Below are positions 1 through 7,611 of a stretch of 64,000 bases of DNA, in pieces. The stretch comes from Butyrivibrio sp. XPD2006 (GTDB taxonomy: Bacteria > Bacillota > Clostridia > Lachnospirales > Lachnospiraceae): the NCBI RefSeq assembly GCF_000420865.1, contig NZ_ATVT01000018.1, forward strand, positions 1 to 64,000, in the 5' to 3' direction. Position numbers and translations under genes: made by a program. Position 1 is the stretch's first letter, and every line of letters begins with the position of its first letter. Below the pieces are notes generated by a model. That model was not told the DNA's origin. It worked only from the letters and a program-made list of their open reading frames with translations, and did no database searches.

Positions 1-1108
1 TTATACCATATTCAGCAAGTTTGTATCTGAGCATGTCTGCAAATATCAGCATTGGTATCTGCACAAAGTTCTGGTTATTGACATGTCCTATACCTATCTC
101 CTGTTTCTGGTATGTATTATGCCCCATCACAACAACGTCGACATGGTTATCCCTTGCATAGTCTGCAAGCTGTCTGCTCACCTTATGGAACTGATCCTTT
201 ATCCTTCTGTTCCTCTTCTCGGTAAGAGCATTCATCTTTCTTGTCCTGTACCTCTTGTTACATGTCATGGCACAGGAAGAGAGTCTTTTCATCTCCTTGT
301 TGTAAAGCTGGTTGATCGACTTGATCACCCCTCCCTTTATCACAAATGGCCTTGCACCAAAAGTGTTTGCTACAGCGGCGATATTGTCTGTTCCGGGATC
401 GATTGCCATTACTCTAATACCTTTCAAGTCTGATATACCTGAAAGGCCAGAGAGGATATCCTTATCGGCCATAGGGATTATCCCCTTGTCAGGGACCGAA
501 AGGACCACATCCAGGACAAAGCTGTTTCCGCCGGGCTTTATACGTACTTCCTTAAGGCACACTTCTTCCGAGAGCTGGCCAAGAGACAGCTGATCCTTTG
601 TACCGGGAAACTTAAGATACCCATCCTTGATCCTGCATATCTGATTAGTCAGAACAGCTGTCTTGAATGAGCCCTGTGACATATATCCCGGCATCTTTGG
701 ACGGCCTGTGAAAGCTACAGGATTTCTCCCATATGCTTTTACCGCTTCAAAGAATGACTTATAGTCCCTGAGAAGGAGTTTCAATATCTGCTGATTAGCC
801 TGTGACGGAAGGGCATAGTATGCCTTATCCCTTGTAACCTTTAGCAGATGATCAAGGGCATTATATGAGAGCCACTTGCTGTCACCAAGATATTTAGTCC
901 CCCATAGGCTATCCCTTACGAGCCTGTAAACCATCATCTGATTTGGGAAAAGAGGCTTGAACAAGGCCATTGAATCTACTGCAGACGAATACTGCCTTAA
1001 GATGAAATTTGCCCTGTTGTACAGAACAGCTGATGCTCTGCAGATATCCCTGCAGTAGTCATAGAGTATGTGGTTGTTGCTTATCCTGTATTGCCTTGTT
1101 CTGTACAC
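1..1108 (-). CDS. tnpB: IS200/IS605-family TnpB (RuvC-like RNA-guided nuclease), 3' end cut by the window edge
   Basis: An open frame runs on the minus strand from a GTG at 1106-1108 to base 1 with no stop, giving 369 visible residues. A GAGG sequence lies about 11 bases before the GTG, and an in-frame TAG closes the frame further upstream. The RuvC-I motif (AIDPGTDN, Asp near residue 237) is followed by a basic helical stretch with KRNRR, then the strand VVVMGHN and the family signature NNQNFVQIP. The zinc finger and RuvC-III motif should lie beyond the window. TnpB proteins are RNA-guided DNA nucleases that help retain IS200/IS605 elements. The RuvC-II strand lacks the usual Glu directly after it (see findings). 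The gene is divergent from tnpA, as in IS605. Confidence 0.88.
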   Translation of the reverse strand, partial: MYRTRQYRISNNHILYDYCRDICRASAVLYNRANFILRQYSSAVDSMALFKPLFPNQMMVYRLVRDSLWGTKYLGDSKWLSYNALDHLLKVTRDKAYYALPSQANQQILKLLLRDYKSFFEAVKAYGRNPVAFTGRPKMPGYMSQGSFKTAVLTNQICRIKDGYLKFPGTKDQLSLGQLSEEVCLKEVRIKPGGNSFVLDVVLSVPDKGIIPMADKDILSGLSGISDLKGIRVMAIDPGTDNIAAVANTFGARPFVIKGGVIKSINQLYNKEMKRLSSCAMTCNKRYRTRKMNALTEKRNRRIKDQFHKVSRQLADYARDNHVDVVVMGHNTYQKQEIGIGHVNNQNFVQIPMLIFADMLRYKLAEYGI

Positions 1109-1204
1109 GGTTGAAAATTCCTCATTAGTATTCTATATTTAGTATTATAGCACACTTTTAAGAAATAAGCAAACACATGTTCTCTTTAGCTACGGAGTAA
1201 ATTT
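1109..1204. promoter_or_regulatory. Divergent tnpB/tnpA intergenic region
   Basis: This 96-base AT-rich spacer separates the two divergent transposon genes and must hold both promoters. A GGAG sequence about 8 bases before the tnpA ATG is its ribosome binding site. No clear pair of -35 and -10 boxes could be fixed by eye. Confidence 0.4.
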
Positions 1205-1690
1205 ATGCAGAAATCAATAGTAGAATCAGATATCCTGAACGAGTACAGAAGAGGCTCACATTCAGTATACAAACTCACTTACCATGTGATTTTCGTAACT
1301 AAATACAGAAAGAAAGTGATCACGGATGAGATTGGTGATTTCATGAAGAATTATGCAGCTTACCTCTGCGGACGCATGAACAGTGAACTCATTTCAGCAG
1401 AGACAGATGTCGATCACATGCATCTTCTGATCTCCATGCCACCTGATGTGGCTCCTGTAAAGCTCATCAACTCGTTAAAATCACAATTGTCAAAGGAAGT
1501 AAAGAATACATATAGAACACACGTTGAGAAATACCTCTGTGGAGATTCACCCTTCTGGAGCGCAAGTTACTTTTGTGCAACTACCGGAAGCGTTTCTCTT
1601 GATACTGTTAAGAAATACATTGAAGAACAACGAACAGAAGAACACAAACGCAAATACATTAAGACCGAGAAATACAAAAAGAAAAGCTAG
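1205..1690 (+). CDS. tnpA: IS200/IS605-family Y1 (HUH) transposase TnpA
   Basis: This 161-residue protein has the usual length for a Y1 transposase, which cuts and rejoins single-stranded DNA at the ends of IS200/IS605 elements. The metal-binding HUH motif is HMH at residues 71-73 (context DVDHMHLLI). The catalytic tyrosine is Tyr138 in the helix VKKYIEEQ. The N-terminal strand YHVIFVTKYRKK is typical of the family. A GGAG ribosome binding site lies just upstream of the ATG. The gene looks intact, so together with the divergent tnpB the element may be functional, although its far end is outside the window. Confidence 0.95.
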   Translation: MQKSIVESDILNEYRRGSHSVYKLTYHVIFVTKYRKKVITDEIGDFMKNYAAYLCGRMNSELISAETDVDHMHLLISMPPDVAPVKLINSLKSQLSKEVKNTYRTHVEKYLCGDSPFWSASYFCATTGSVSLDTVKKYIEEQRTEEHKRKYIKTEKYKKKS

Positions 1691-1737
1691 TGCGATTCAT
1701 CCCACAACCAATTTCATCGGAAGGGGTTTTCTCGCAC
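1690..1737. repeat. Subterminal imperfect hairpin at the tnpA-side end of the IS element
   Basis: GTGCGA at 1690-1695 pairs with TCGCAC at 1732-1737, and CCC near 1701 can pair with GGGG near 1723-1726. The structure starts at the tnpA stop codon. IS200/IS605 elements are recognised by TnpA through imperfect subterminal hairpins, so this is a candidate for that site. The exact element boundary cannot be fixed without an empty site for comparison. Confidence 0.5.
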
Positions 1738-1833
1738 GTTGTTATAATATTTTAATACTTTTGACAACCAACCGTTCACAATAGACCGGGCTATTATTGA
1801 CCTAATATGATTGTTGTTATCTCTTTTACCCAA

Positions 1834-1873
1834 AATAAAACCTCCGGATCTGCAATATATCAGATTCCGGAGG
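1834..1873 (-). terminator. Rho-independent terminator of mgtE
   Basis: CCTCCGGATCTG (1841-1852) and CAGATTCCGGAGG (1861-1873) form a long stem with one bulged base and an 8-base loop. On the minus strand the stem is followed by TTTTATTT, directly downstream of the mgtE stop. Confidence 0.85.
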
Positions 1874-1885
1874 TAATTCTTTTTC

Positions 1886-3250
1886 TCAAGCTACCAGATG
1901 CAGCATTCTGGTTGCGATGTTGAAGTAAACCAGAAGTGAAAGCGCATCGACTATTGTTGTGATAAACGGGCTGGCCATAACAGCCGGGTCAAAGCCGATC
2001 TTGGATGCCAGCATAGGAAGACAGCAACCCACCAGTTTGGCGATGAGCACTACAAAGAGCAGAGTCAGGCAGATTACTGCAGCCACGAGAATTGATACTC
2101 TATCAAGCAGAAGGAGCTTGGCAAAATTTGCTATTGCCAGTGTTAAGCCACACAGCACAGCTACTCTTATTTCCTTCCAGATGATCTTGAAGAGGTCTTC
2201 AAACTCAATCTCTTTTAGTGAAAGACCACGGATGATGGAAACGCTTGCCTGGGAACCGGCATTTCCTCCGGTATCCATCAGCATCGGAATGTAAGCTGTA
2301 AGTACAACATAGGCTGAGAGTGCATCTTCAAAGCCTGTGATAATAGCACCCGTAAATGTGGCACTGATCATGAGGAACAGCAGCCACGGTATTCTGTTTT
2401 TGTAAGTTTCAAATATACCAACCTTGGGATAGGGCTTGTCGGATGGCACGATAGCTGCCATCTTCTCGATATCCTCGGTAGCCTCTTCTTCCAGGATGTC
2501 CACTACGTCATCGATGGTGATGATTCCGACCATACGGGACTCATTGTCTACAACAGGCATTGCAGTGAAGCCGTATTTCTGGAACATACGCGCTGCTTCT
2601 TCCTGGTCGGTCATAGTATTGATGCTGATGACATTGGTGTTCATGATGTCTCCGATGATATCATCGGGCTTCATGATAAGCAGGTATCTGAGGGCAACAG
2701 TACCTACCAGGATCTTCTGCTTGGTAACTACGTAGCAGATGTTTATGGTCTCCGAATCAACGCCCTTTTTCCTGATCCTCTCTATTGCCTCGCCGACAGT
2801 CATGTCTTCACGCAGGTCAACGTACTCCACAGTCATGATGGATCCGGCTGAATCCTCAGGGTAGCGAAGCAGGTGATTGATATCGGCCCTTGTCTCAGGG
2901 CTTGCATTGGCCAGGATACGCTTAACAACGCTGGCAGGCATTTCCTCCAGCAGGTCTGTAGCATCATCGGCCATCAGATTTTCAATTATGTTGGAAGCTT
3001 CTCGGTCTGACATGGACTGAATAATGTACTGCTGTACGTCCATTTCCAGATCGGCAAAAACATCTGCAGCCATATCCTTGGGGAGGATTCTGAACATCTT
3101 AAGAGAATCCTCGTCTGCCATCTCACTCATTGCAGCAGCGATATCTACTGTGTTCATCTCCGAGATGGTCTGGCGAAGCAGGGTGTATTGCCTGGATGAC
3201 AGAAGTTCCTGAAGTGTTTCAACGAGAGTCTTTTCTTCTTCTTTTTCCAT
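1886..3250 (-). CDS. mgtE: MgtE-family magnesium transporter
   Basis: The 454 residues show the full MgtE plan. An N-terminal helical MgtE_N domain (about 1-125) carries repeated EMPASVVKRIL-type helices. A CBS-domain pair (about 130-255) senses cytoplasmic Mg2+. The C-terminal half (about 285-454) has five predicted membrane helices with the pore motif DTGGNAGSQ. These proteins are dimeric Mg2+ channels gated by intracellular Mg2+. An AAAGGAG ribosome binding site precedes the ATG. The gene stands alone with a long structured leader upstream and a strong terminator downstream. Confidence 0.95.
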   Translation of the reverse strand: MEKEEEKTLVETLQELLSSRQYTLLRQTISEMNTVDIAAAMSEMADEDSLKMFRILPKDMAADVFADLEMDVQQYIIQSMSDREASNIIENLMADDATDLLEEMPASVVKRILANASPETRADINHLLRYPEDSAGSIMTVEYVDLREDMTVGEAIERIRKKGVDSETINICYVVTKQKILVGTVALRYLLIMKPDDIIGDIMNTNVISINTMTDQEEAARMFQKYGFTAMPVVDNESRMVGIITIDDVVDILEEEATEDIEKMAAIVPSDKPYPKVGIFETYKNRIPWLLFLMISATFTGAIITGFEDALSAYVVLTAYIPMLMDTGGNAGSQASVSIIRGLSLKEIEFEDLFKIIWKEIRVAVLCGLTLAIANFAKLLLLDRVSILVAAVICLTLLFVVLIAKLVGCCLPMLASKIGFDPAVMASPFITTIVDALSLLVYFNIATRMLHLVA

Positions 3251-3425
3251 GGTAATCTCCTTTGTATGTGGTTTTTATGGTACTTCGACCGGGAGCAGAA
3301 TCACTGCTACATAAATGTGAATCAGACTTCATTAAAAACCACCACCTTTCTGTTGGAGATTAGTGCCTTGGAATATCTGCATAGAAAGCAGTAGCACTTC
3401 AGCACTCTTACTTTATCACAACTGT
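3251..3425 (-). promoter_or_regulatory. Long structured 5' leader of mgtE, no recognised riboswitch
   Basis: Upstream of mgtE a 10-base inverted repeat (3268-3277 with 3333-3342, GTGGTTTTTA and its complement) encloses a smaller hairpin (AGCAG 3294-3298 with CTGCT 3304-3308). Further 5' on the minus strand, AGTGC/GCACT and CTGC/GCAG pairs allow another stem. mgtE genes are often controlled by the M-box Mg2+ riboswitch, but its conserved sequence blocks were not found here. A different structured leader is possible. Confidence 0.35.
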
Positions 3426-3586
3426 GGTGAAATGTGTATAAATATAATCAGCAAAAATCAAAAATTATAAAATGTTACAAATATTTAATGTGTGTTCACA
3501 TTTGATAAAATTAATAGAAATTTCAGAAAATAAACTCATTTTTATCACATACTGCATTTACACTTATCTTGAGAACTCGTGAGGGG

Positions 3587-3601
3587 GTGTTTAACAAACA
3601 C
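3587..3601 (+). other. Small hairpin in front of the 50-codon ORF
   Basis: GTGTTT (3587-3592) and AAACAC (3596-3601) form a 6-base stem with a 3-base loop, ending six bases before the AGGAGG ribosome binding site of the small ORF at 3620. It could affect translation of that ORF. Confidence 0.35.
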
Positions 3602-3619
3602 TGACAGGAGGTATCAAAA

Positions 3620-3772
3620 ATGGGAGAAATGAAGGGTTTGGCACAGTACGAAATAGACCTGCTCAAAGAGAAGCTTCACGCAAAAGCACTTCATCGCAGA
3701 AATGTCTATTTTATGAAAAAGGAAGTTGAGAGAGAGACCCGGGAATTGAAAAAATTACTTAACACTCGTTAG
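3620..3772 (+). CDS. Small basic protein of 50 residues, function unknown
   Basis: This short ORF has an excellent ribosome binding site (AGGAGG at 3606-3611, 8 bases before the ATG). It encodes 50 residues beginning MGEMKGLAQYEID and ending LKKLLNTR. The product is rich in Lys, Arg, Glu and Leu and reads as one long amphipathic helix, with no membrane segment and no cysteine. A strong terminator follows the stop by a few bases, which supports a real monocistronic gene. It lies between mgtE (divergent) and the adenosine-deaminase-like gene (convergent). I do not recognise the family. Confidence 0.7.
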   Translation: MGEMKGLAQYEIDLLKEKLHAKALHRRNVYFMKKEVERETRELKKLLNTR

Positions 3773-3780
3773 GGGCATAA

Positions 3781-3819
3781 AAAATGAGGTGGCGATCATC
3801 AATCGTCACCTCATTTTTG
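3781..3819. terminator. Bidirectional terminator between the small ORF and the ADA-like gene
   Basis: GAGGTGGCGAT (3786-3796) pairs with ATCGTCACCTC (3802-3812). It is flanked by AAAAT on the left and ATTTTT on the right, so it can act on both strands. It separates two convergent genes. Confidence 0.9.
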
Positions 3820-3821
3820 AT

Positions 3822-6299
3822 TTAAGTGTAAGTCACATCACCCTCCCCGCTGACTCCTTTCTGAAGTTGTTTGATGCGGGGGACAAGGCCCATCTGTTCG
3901 TCGAAAGTAAATACATATCCGCCCAGGGTGCTGGCCTTGGAGCGCAGATTTTTGGAATGGCTCCAGACAAGGATTGCTGATTTGCCCTTGCCGTTACGAG
4001 CTTCCTGAATAAGGTTTCCCGCGGCGCTGTTGCCGTCAAAGGCAACTACCATGGATGGGCGTCTCTCAAATATCTCGTAGTTAAAACTCTTGTAGATTCC
4101 CATTCCCTGAGATTCCGTTGACACTCTTATCTGAACAGGATAGGACATGAGCTTATCCCTCTCCTGCCCGGTCACAAGAGCCGGAACAACTGCGTATATC
4201 CTGAATCCTTTCTTGTTGTGGTCCAAGAGATATTTCTCATACCCGGATACCTTGTGACCGATCACAAAGCACACTTCATCCGGGTTCAAAAACCTAAGAA
4301 GGGCATCAAGCTCTTTTTTGCCTGCCTCCGTAATTCTCGTCGCGCGATTCTCTGTGTTGAAGCTTCCACCCAATAATACAACCGGGAATCTGTCCCAGGT
4401 GATATCACTGATCCTGTCCTTGAATTCCCTGTTGGAATCAAGTCTTACTTCGCCGCTGGAAAGTCCTCCGGAGATCTTTACCTTCTGCATCTTTTCAAGA
4501 AGGACTTCTTCCATGTCCCTTCCCTTAAGAAGTCTGTTAAAGGCTTCTTTCTTCTGTGAGTATGCATCCTGACTGGACTTTATGATGGCTGTCTCGGCAT
4601 CCTTCATAAGCTTCAGCTCTGCATCCGTCAGTCCAAGCATAGTCTTTAGTGAGAGCTCCTCATCTATGGAAGATGTGCCGTAGAGTGCAGCGCCGTCTGT
4701 TCCCTGCACACACCATATTCCCTGCTTCAGATATTGTTTGAGAGGATGGTCCTTAAGAGAATTTAAATTATTCAACCTTACATTACTGGATATCTGGAAC
4801 TCCAGCACCACCTTGTTTTCCTTGAGCTGGGCCAGAACTTCTTTTCCTTTTTGGGACCTTGGGCTGTAAGTATAAAGTCCGTGTCCAAGCCTCATTCTCG
4901 GAATCTGCTGCCCCGGCGCCAGACAATCCCGTACGCAGGCTATGCTGTGCGCAATGTTGTCTCTTAAGCTGTCATTCTCACCGGCATGGACTCTTATGAC
5001 AAAGCTGGGATCCTTGGCGGCAATCTTAACAATCTCCTTAAATGCCGGCTTAAGAGTGATGATATCGTTTATCTCCTCTCCGACAAAATCACATCCCGCA
5101 ACATAGGGATCAAGAGCCGTAGCCTTTAAAACCTCAAGATTCTGTTCCAGATAATTTGCGGGAGTTACAGCATCTTTTACGATGGTGAGAGGAATCCTCC
5201 TGATGGCAGCCAGGAACCTGATCATGACGCCGGTCTCCTGGTATATCCTGGGCATAACGTCATGGACCTGGCGAAGCATCTCGATGGATTCATATTTCTT
5301 AACAAGGGTGGTGTCACTGATCTCTGCATAGCACACGCCCTGCTTCTTGTAATTCCTTGCTATCCACAGAAGCTTGTCCTGGAAGATGGTATTTCCGCAA
5401 TAATCCGGGTTCTCCCTGTCGCGGAGCATCTGCTTAAGATGTCTTTTTACATCCTCATCCGGGATCTGATCGATTCCGGTAAGTTCAATCTTCTCCTCAC
5501 TTTCCTTGCCTTTGCAAAAGACATACCGATAGAGATAAACCTTCTCCAGATTTGTAAACACTGCCTGTCCGTCCTTGATGACAGCAAGCGAACCGCGGAT
5601 CTTGACGATGTTCATCTCCGCATTATCAAGGTTATTAAGGATAAGGTCTGCGAAGTTGATAAAGGTATTGTCATCGATCTTTCTGTCCAGATACTTGCCC
5701 TTTAAGTCTGATGAAGTCCACTGCCAGGCAACCTTTTTGCGCTGGGCAAGAACCTTTTCCCACTGGGCATTTGTAAGGCCGAGCTGCAGTTTTTTGACAT
5801 AGTAAAGCGGGTATCGTATCTGATGCGCAATTCCAAGCGCAATAAGAATATCGCCGGAGAGATTACCGTTCATATGGGTATGAAGGTCACCGGCAAACTT
5901 AAGCTCTTTTCTGATATGAGTCTTAAAGACCGTTTTCTTAAGGTCAAAGTCCGGCTCCTTGGTCTGACTCATGAGGGTCTTGGCAATAGCGGGGATTGAA
6001 GCCTTTGTCTCAACCGTTCCGTCCTGATAGATATATGCCACTTCAATATCTCCCAGGCTGAAGATATAGCACTCTTTATTGTCCGCATCCACAAAGCACG
6101 GAACTTCACCTCTTATCTCCAGCATTCCGTCCTTGTTCTGCGAAAGAGGAAGGCAGCAGGTCTGAGCCAGATTCCTTATAAGGTTTCCCGTTCCGTGATT
6201 GGGTGTTGAAAGCACAAACATAAGCCTGTCCAAATCTTTGTACAGGCTTACAATAATGTCTTTTTCGTTATCGAGGAAAAAGCAGGTGAAATATGTCAT
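3822..6299 (-). CDS. Large adenosine/AMP deaminase-like protein with a C-terminal Rossmann (SLOG-like) domain
   Basis: The 825 residues contain the metal-site motifs of the adenosine deaminase superfamily in the right order: HTH at 140-142 (DLHTHMNG), HAGE at 438-441, GHG at 472-474 and TDG at 534-536. About 300 residues separate the first two motifs, against about 200 in ordinary ADA, so there is an insertion. The second Asp of the usual TDDP motif is Gly here. Residues 1-125 form an unrecognised N-terminal domain. Residues about 635-800 look like a separate Rossmann-type domain (VVLLGGSF, FVIGHKVSGYEK, MVVAFDGNSAAGN) resembling the SLOG nucleotide-binding superfamily; this is my inference. 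A GGGGG ribosome binding site precedes the ATG. The gene starts 12 bases after the FNR-type regulator, so it is probably the last gene of that operon. Confidence 0.7.
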   Translation of the reverse strand: MTYFTCFFLDNEKDIIVSLYKDLDRLMFVLSTPNHGTGNLIRNLAQTCCLPLSQNKDGMLEIRGEVPCFVDADNKECYIFSLGDIEVAYIYQDGTVETKASIPAIAKTLMSQTKEPDFDLKKTVFKTHIRKELKFAGDLHTHMNGNLSGDILIALGIAHQIRYPLYYVKKLQLGLTNAQWEKVLAQRKKVAWQWTSSDLKGKYLDRKIDDNTFINFADLILNNLDNAEMNIVKIRGSLAVIKDGQAVFTNLEKVYLYRYVFCKGKESEEKIELTGIDQIPDEDVKRHLKQMLRDRENPDYCGNTIFQDKLLWIARNYKKQGVCYAEISDTTLVKKYESIEMLRQVHDVMPRIYQETGVMIRFLAAIRRIPLTIVKDAVTPANYLEQNLEVLKATALDPYVAGCDFVGEEINDIITLKPAFKEIVKIAAKDPSFVIRVHAGENDSLRDNIAHSIACVRDCLAPGQQIPRMRLGHGLYTYSPRSQKGKEVLAQLKENKVVLEFQISSNVRLNNLNSLKDHPLKQYLKQGIWCVQGTDGAALYGTSSIDEELSLKTMLGLTDAELKLMKDAETAIIKSSQDAYSQKKEAFNRLLKGRDMEEVLLEKMQKVKISGGLSSGEVRLDSNREFKDRISDITWDRFPVVLLGGSFNTENRATRITEAGKKELDALLRFLNPDEVCFVIGHKVSGYEKYLLDHNKKGFRIYAVVPALVTGQERDKLMSYPVQIRVSTESQGMGIYKSFNYEIFERRPSMVVAFDGNSAAGNLIQEARNGKGKSAILVWSHSKNLRSKASTLGGYVFTFDEQMGLVPRIKQLQKGVSGEGDVTYT

Positions 6300-6311
6300 A
6301 GAAACGCCCCC

Positions 6312-7046
6312 TTACTGAGAAACGTATATCTCCTTAAGACTGTCGCGGTCCAGCACTCTGATCCTGGCGTGTCCGAGCCTCTCTATAAGGCCCTCCCTCT
6401 CCATTTCGCGAAGCTTTCTTGAAACGGTCTCGGTTCTGAGACTCACGCTGGCTGCGATATCATCGAGCTTTAACACAACATCGTCGTCGATACTTCTGTC
6501 GACTCTGTATAAAAGAAATCCCGCCAGCCTAGCCATAGGGTCCTTGGTAGAAAGAAGCATGTTTCTCTCATTGGCATCATGCAATTTCTTACTGAGAAGT
6601 ATTATGGTGTTCATGGCTGCATGGGGATCATTGACAACCTTTATGAAATCATCCCTGTGTATCAGGCAGATGGAAGCGTTGGTGAGGCAGACAGCAGAAT
6701 AGGGATAAATACTGCCGTCCAAAAACATGCCTTCCCAGATGATATCATGGTCTGCAAGAATTGTTACGATCTGCTCTCTTCCGAGAGAATCATATCTGCA
6801 GAGCTTGACTCTTCCTTTACGGATAATACATATTGAATCAACCGGTTCACCCTCTCTGAAGAGATAACTGTTCTTCTTGAGATTCTCATGGATGGAGTGC
6901 TCCATCAGGCTCACCTGGGCATTGACAGGAAGCCCCTCCATAAGGGGCACATTCTCGGTACAGAACCCTCCGCATTCCTCGCAGATGTTAAGACCCGAGA
7001 TTCCTCTCTTTAATTCTTCTCCGATATTACCCATTCTTTTACCCAT
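6312..7046 (-). CDS. Crp/Fnr-family regulator with FNR-like cysteines
   Basis: The 244-residue protein has a cNMP-binding jelly-roll domain (about 35-150) and a C-terminal winged helix (about 165-235). Cys22, Cys25 and Cys29 form CxxCxxxC at the N-terminus, and Cys127 sits where FNR has its fourth cluster ligand. An oxygen- or NO-sensing iron-sulfur cluster is therefore plausible. The recognition helix has TETVSR, matching the ExxSR pattern of FNR, which reads TTGAT-N4-ATCAA sites. The ATG overlaps the stop of the Nudix gene (ATGGGTAA), with no good ribosome binding site, so translation is probably coupled. A second in-frame ATG at 7034 is possible. It probably controls its own operon or a wider redox regulon. 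Confidence 0.88.
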   Translation of the reverse strand: MGKRMGNIGEELKRGISGLNICEECGGFCTENVPLMEGLPVNAQVSLMEHSIHENLKKNSYLFREGEPVDSICIIRKGRVKLCRYDSLGREQIVTILADHDIIWEGMFLDGSIYPYSAVCLTNASICLIHRDDFIKVVNDPHAAMNTIILLSKKLHDANERNMLLSTKDPMARLAGFLLYRVDRSIDDDVVLKLDDIAASVSLRTETVSRKLREMEREGLIERLGHARIRVLDRDSLKEIYVSQ

Positions 7047-7599
7047 TGATCCAACAGTAACAATATGCCTGAGTCCTTACGGCAAAAGGCTCTTTTGAGA
7101 GAAGCTCTTTTACCTCGCTCTTGGTGTACCAGCGGGGTTCTATCTCCTCCTGATAGGATGTGCTCTCAGAAAAAGCACCTCCGGCAACTCCTACACAGCA
7201 GGCATTTCGCTCATTCGAAAACCCGATAGCGCTGTAGCACGGTCCCCACCACTGGTCAATTCTCAAAATATCAAGCCCGGTCTCTTCCTTGAGTTCTCTC
7301 CTGGCCGCCTGTTCCGGTGTTTCACCGGGATCTATAAGACCGGCAGGGAAGTTGTATACCCAGCGACCTGTAGCCATTCTGAATTCTCTGTTAATGAGGA
7401 TCTTCTCGCCGGACTCATCATGCATGATGATGGCGACTGCATCCTCCTTGCCGTTCTGAAGGTCTTCAAAGCTCTTAAGATCAGGGTTTCTGCTTATCAT
7501 CTCATAGACCTTCTCATTGCCGTCCACCATCTTGTAATGCACATCGTAGCGATTGATGAACTTACCCTGCTCTTTCTTTTCTATATATTCAAATTCCAT
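7039..7599 (-). CDS. Nudix hydrolase, ADP-ribose pyrophosphatase-like
   Basis: This 186-residue protein carries an intact Nudix box: GLIDPGE, then RRELKEETGL, with the REUXEE glutamates present. Length and layout match ADP-ribose/nucleoside diphosphate-sugar hydrolases, which split ADP-ribose to AMP and ribose 5-phosphate. The exact substrate cannot be read from sequence. The C-terminus is rich in aromatic residues and cysteine (YCYCWING). A GGAG ribosome binding site precedes the ATG. The stop overlaps the start of the Crp/Fnr regulator, and the serine hydrolase ends 12 bases upstream, so the genes are one transcription unit. Confidence 0.9.
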   Translation of the reverse strand: MEFEYIEKKEQGKFINRYDVHYKMVDGNEKVYEMISRNPDLKSFEDLQNGKEDAVAIIMHDESGEKILINREFRMATGRWVYNFPAGLIDPGETPEQAARRELKEETGLDILRIDQWWGPCYSAIGFSNERNACCVGVAGGAFSESTSYQEEIEPRWYTKSEVKELLSKEPFAVRTQAYCYCWING

Positions 7600-7611
7600 T
7601 TTAAAACTCCG

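Noticed and set aside
83..593. Two plus-strand ORFs near the window start
   Set aside because: They are shadows of the minus-strand tnpB, whose translation shows RuvC and family motifs throughout.
3251..3425. M-box magnesium riboswitch
   Set aside because: The conserved M-box blocks were not found; only stems are visible, so it is reported as an unassigned leader.
3822..6299. RADAR RdrB assignment for the deaminase-like gene
   Set aside because: No RdrA-type ATPase is adjacent, and the C-terminal domain resembles SLOG proteins. The resemblance to RdrB is limited to the deaminase fold and large size.
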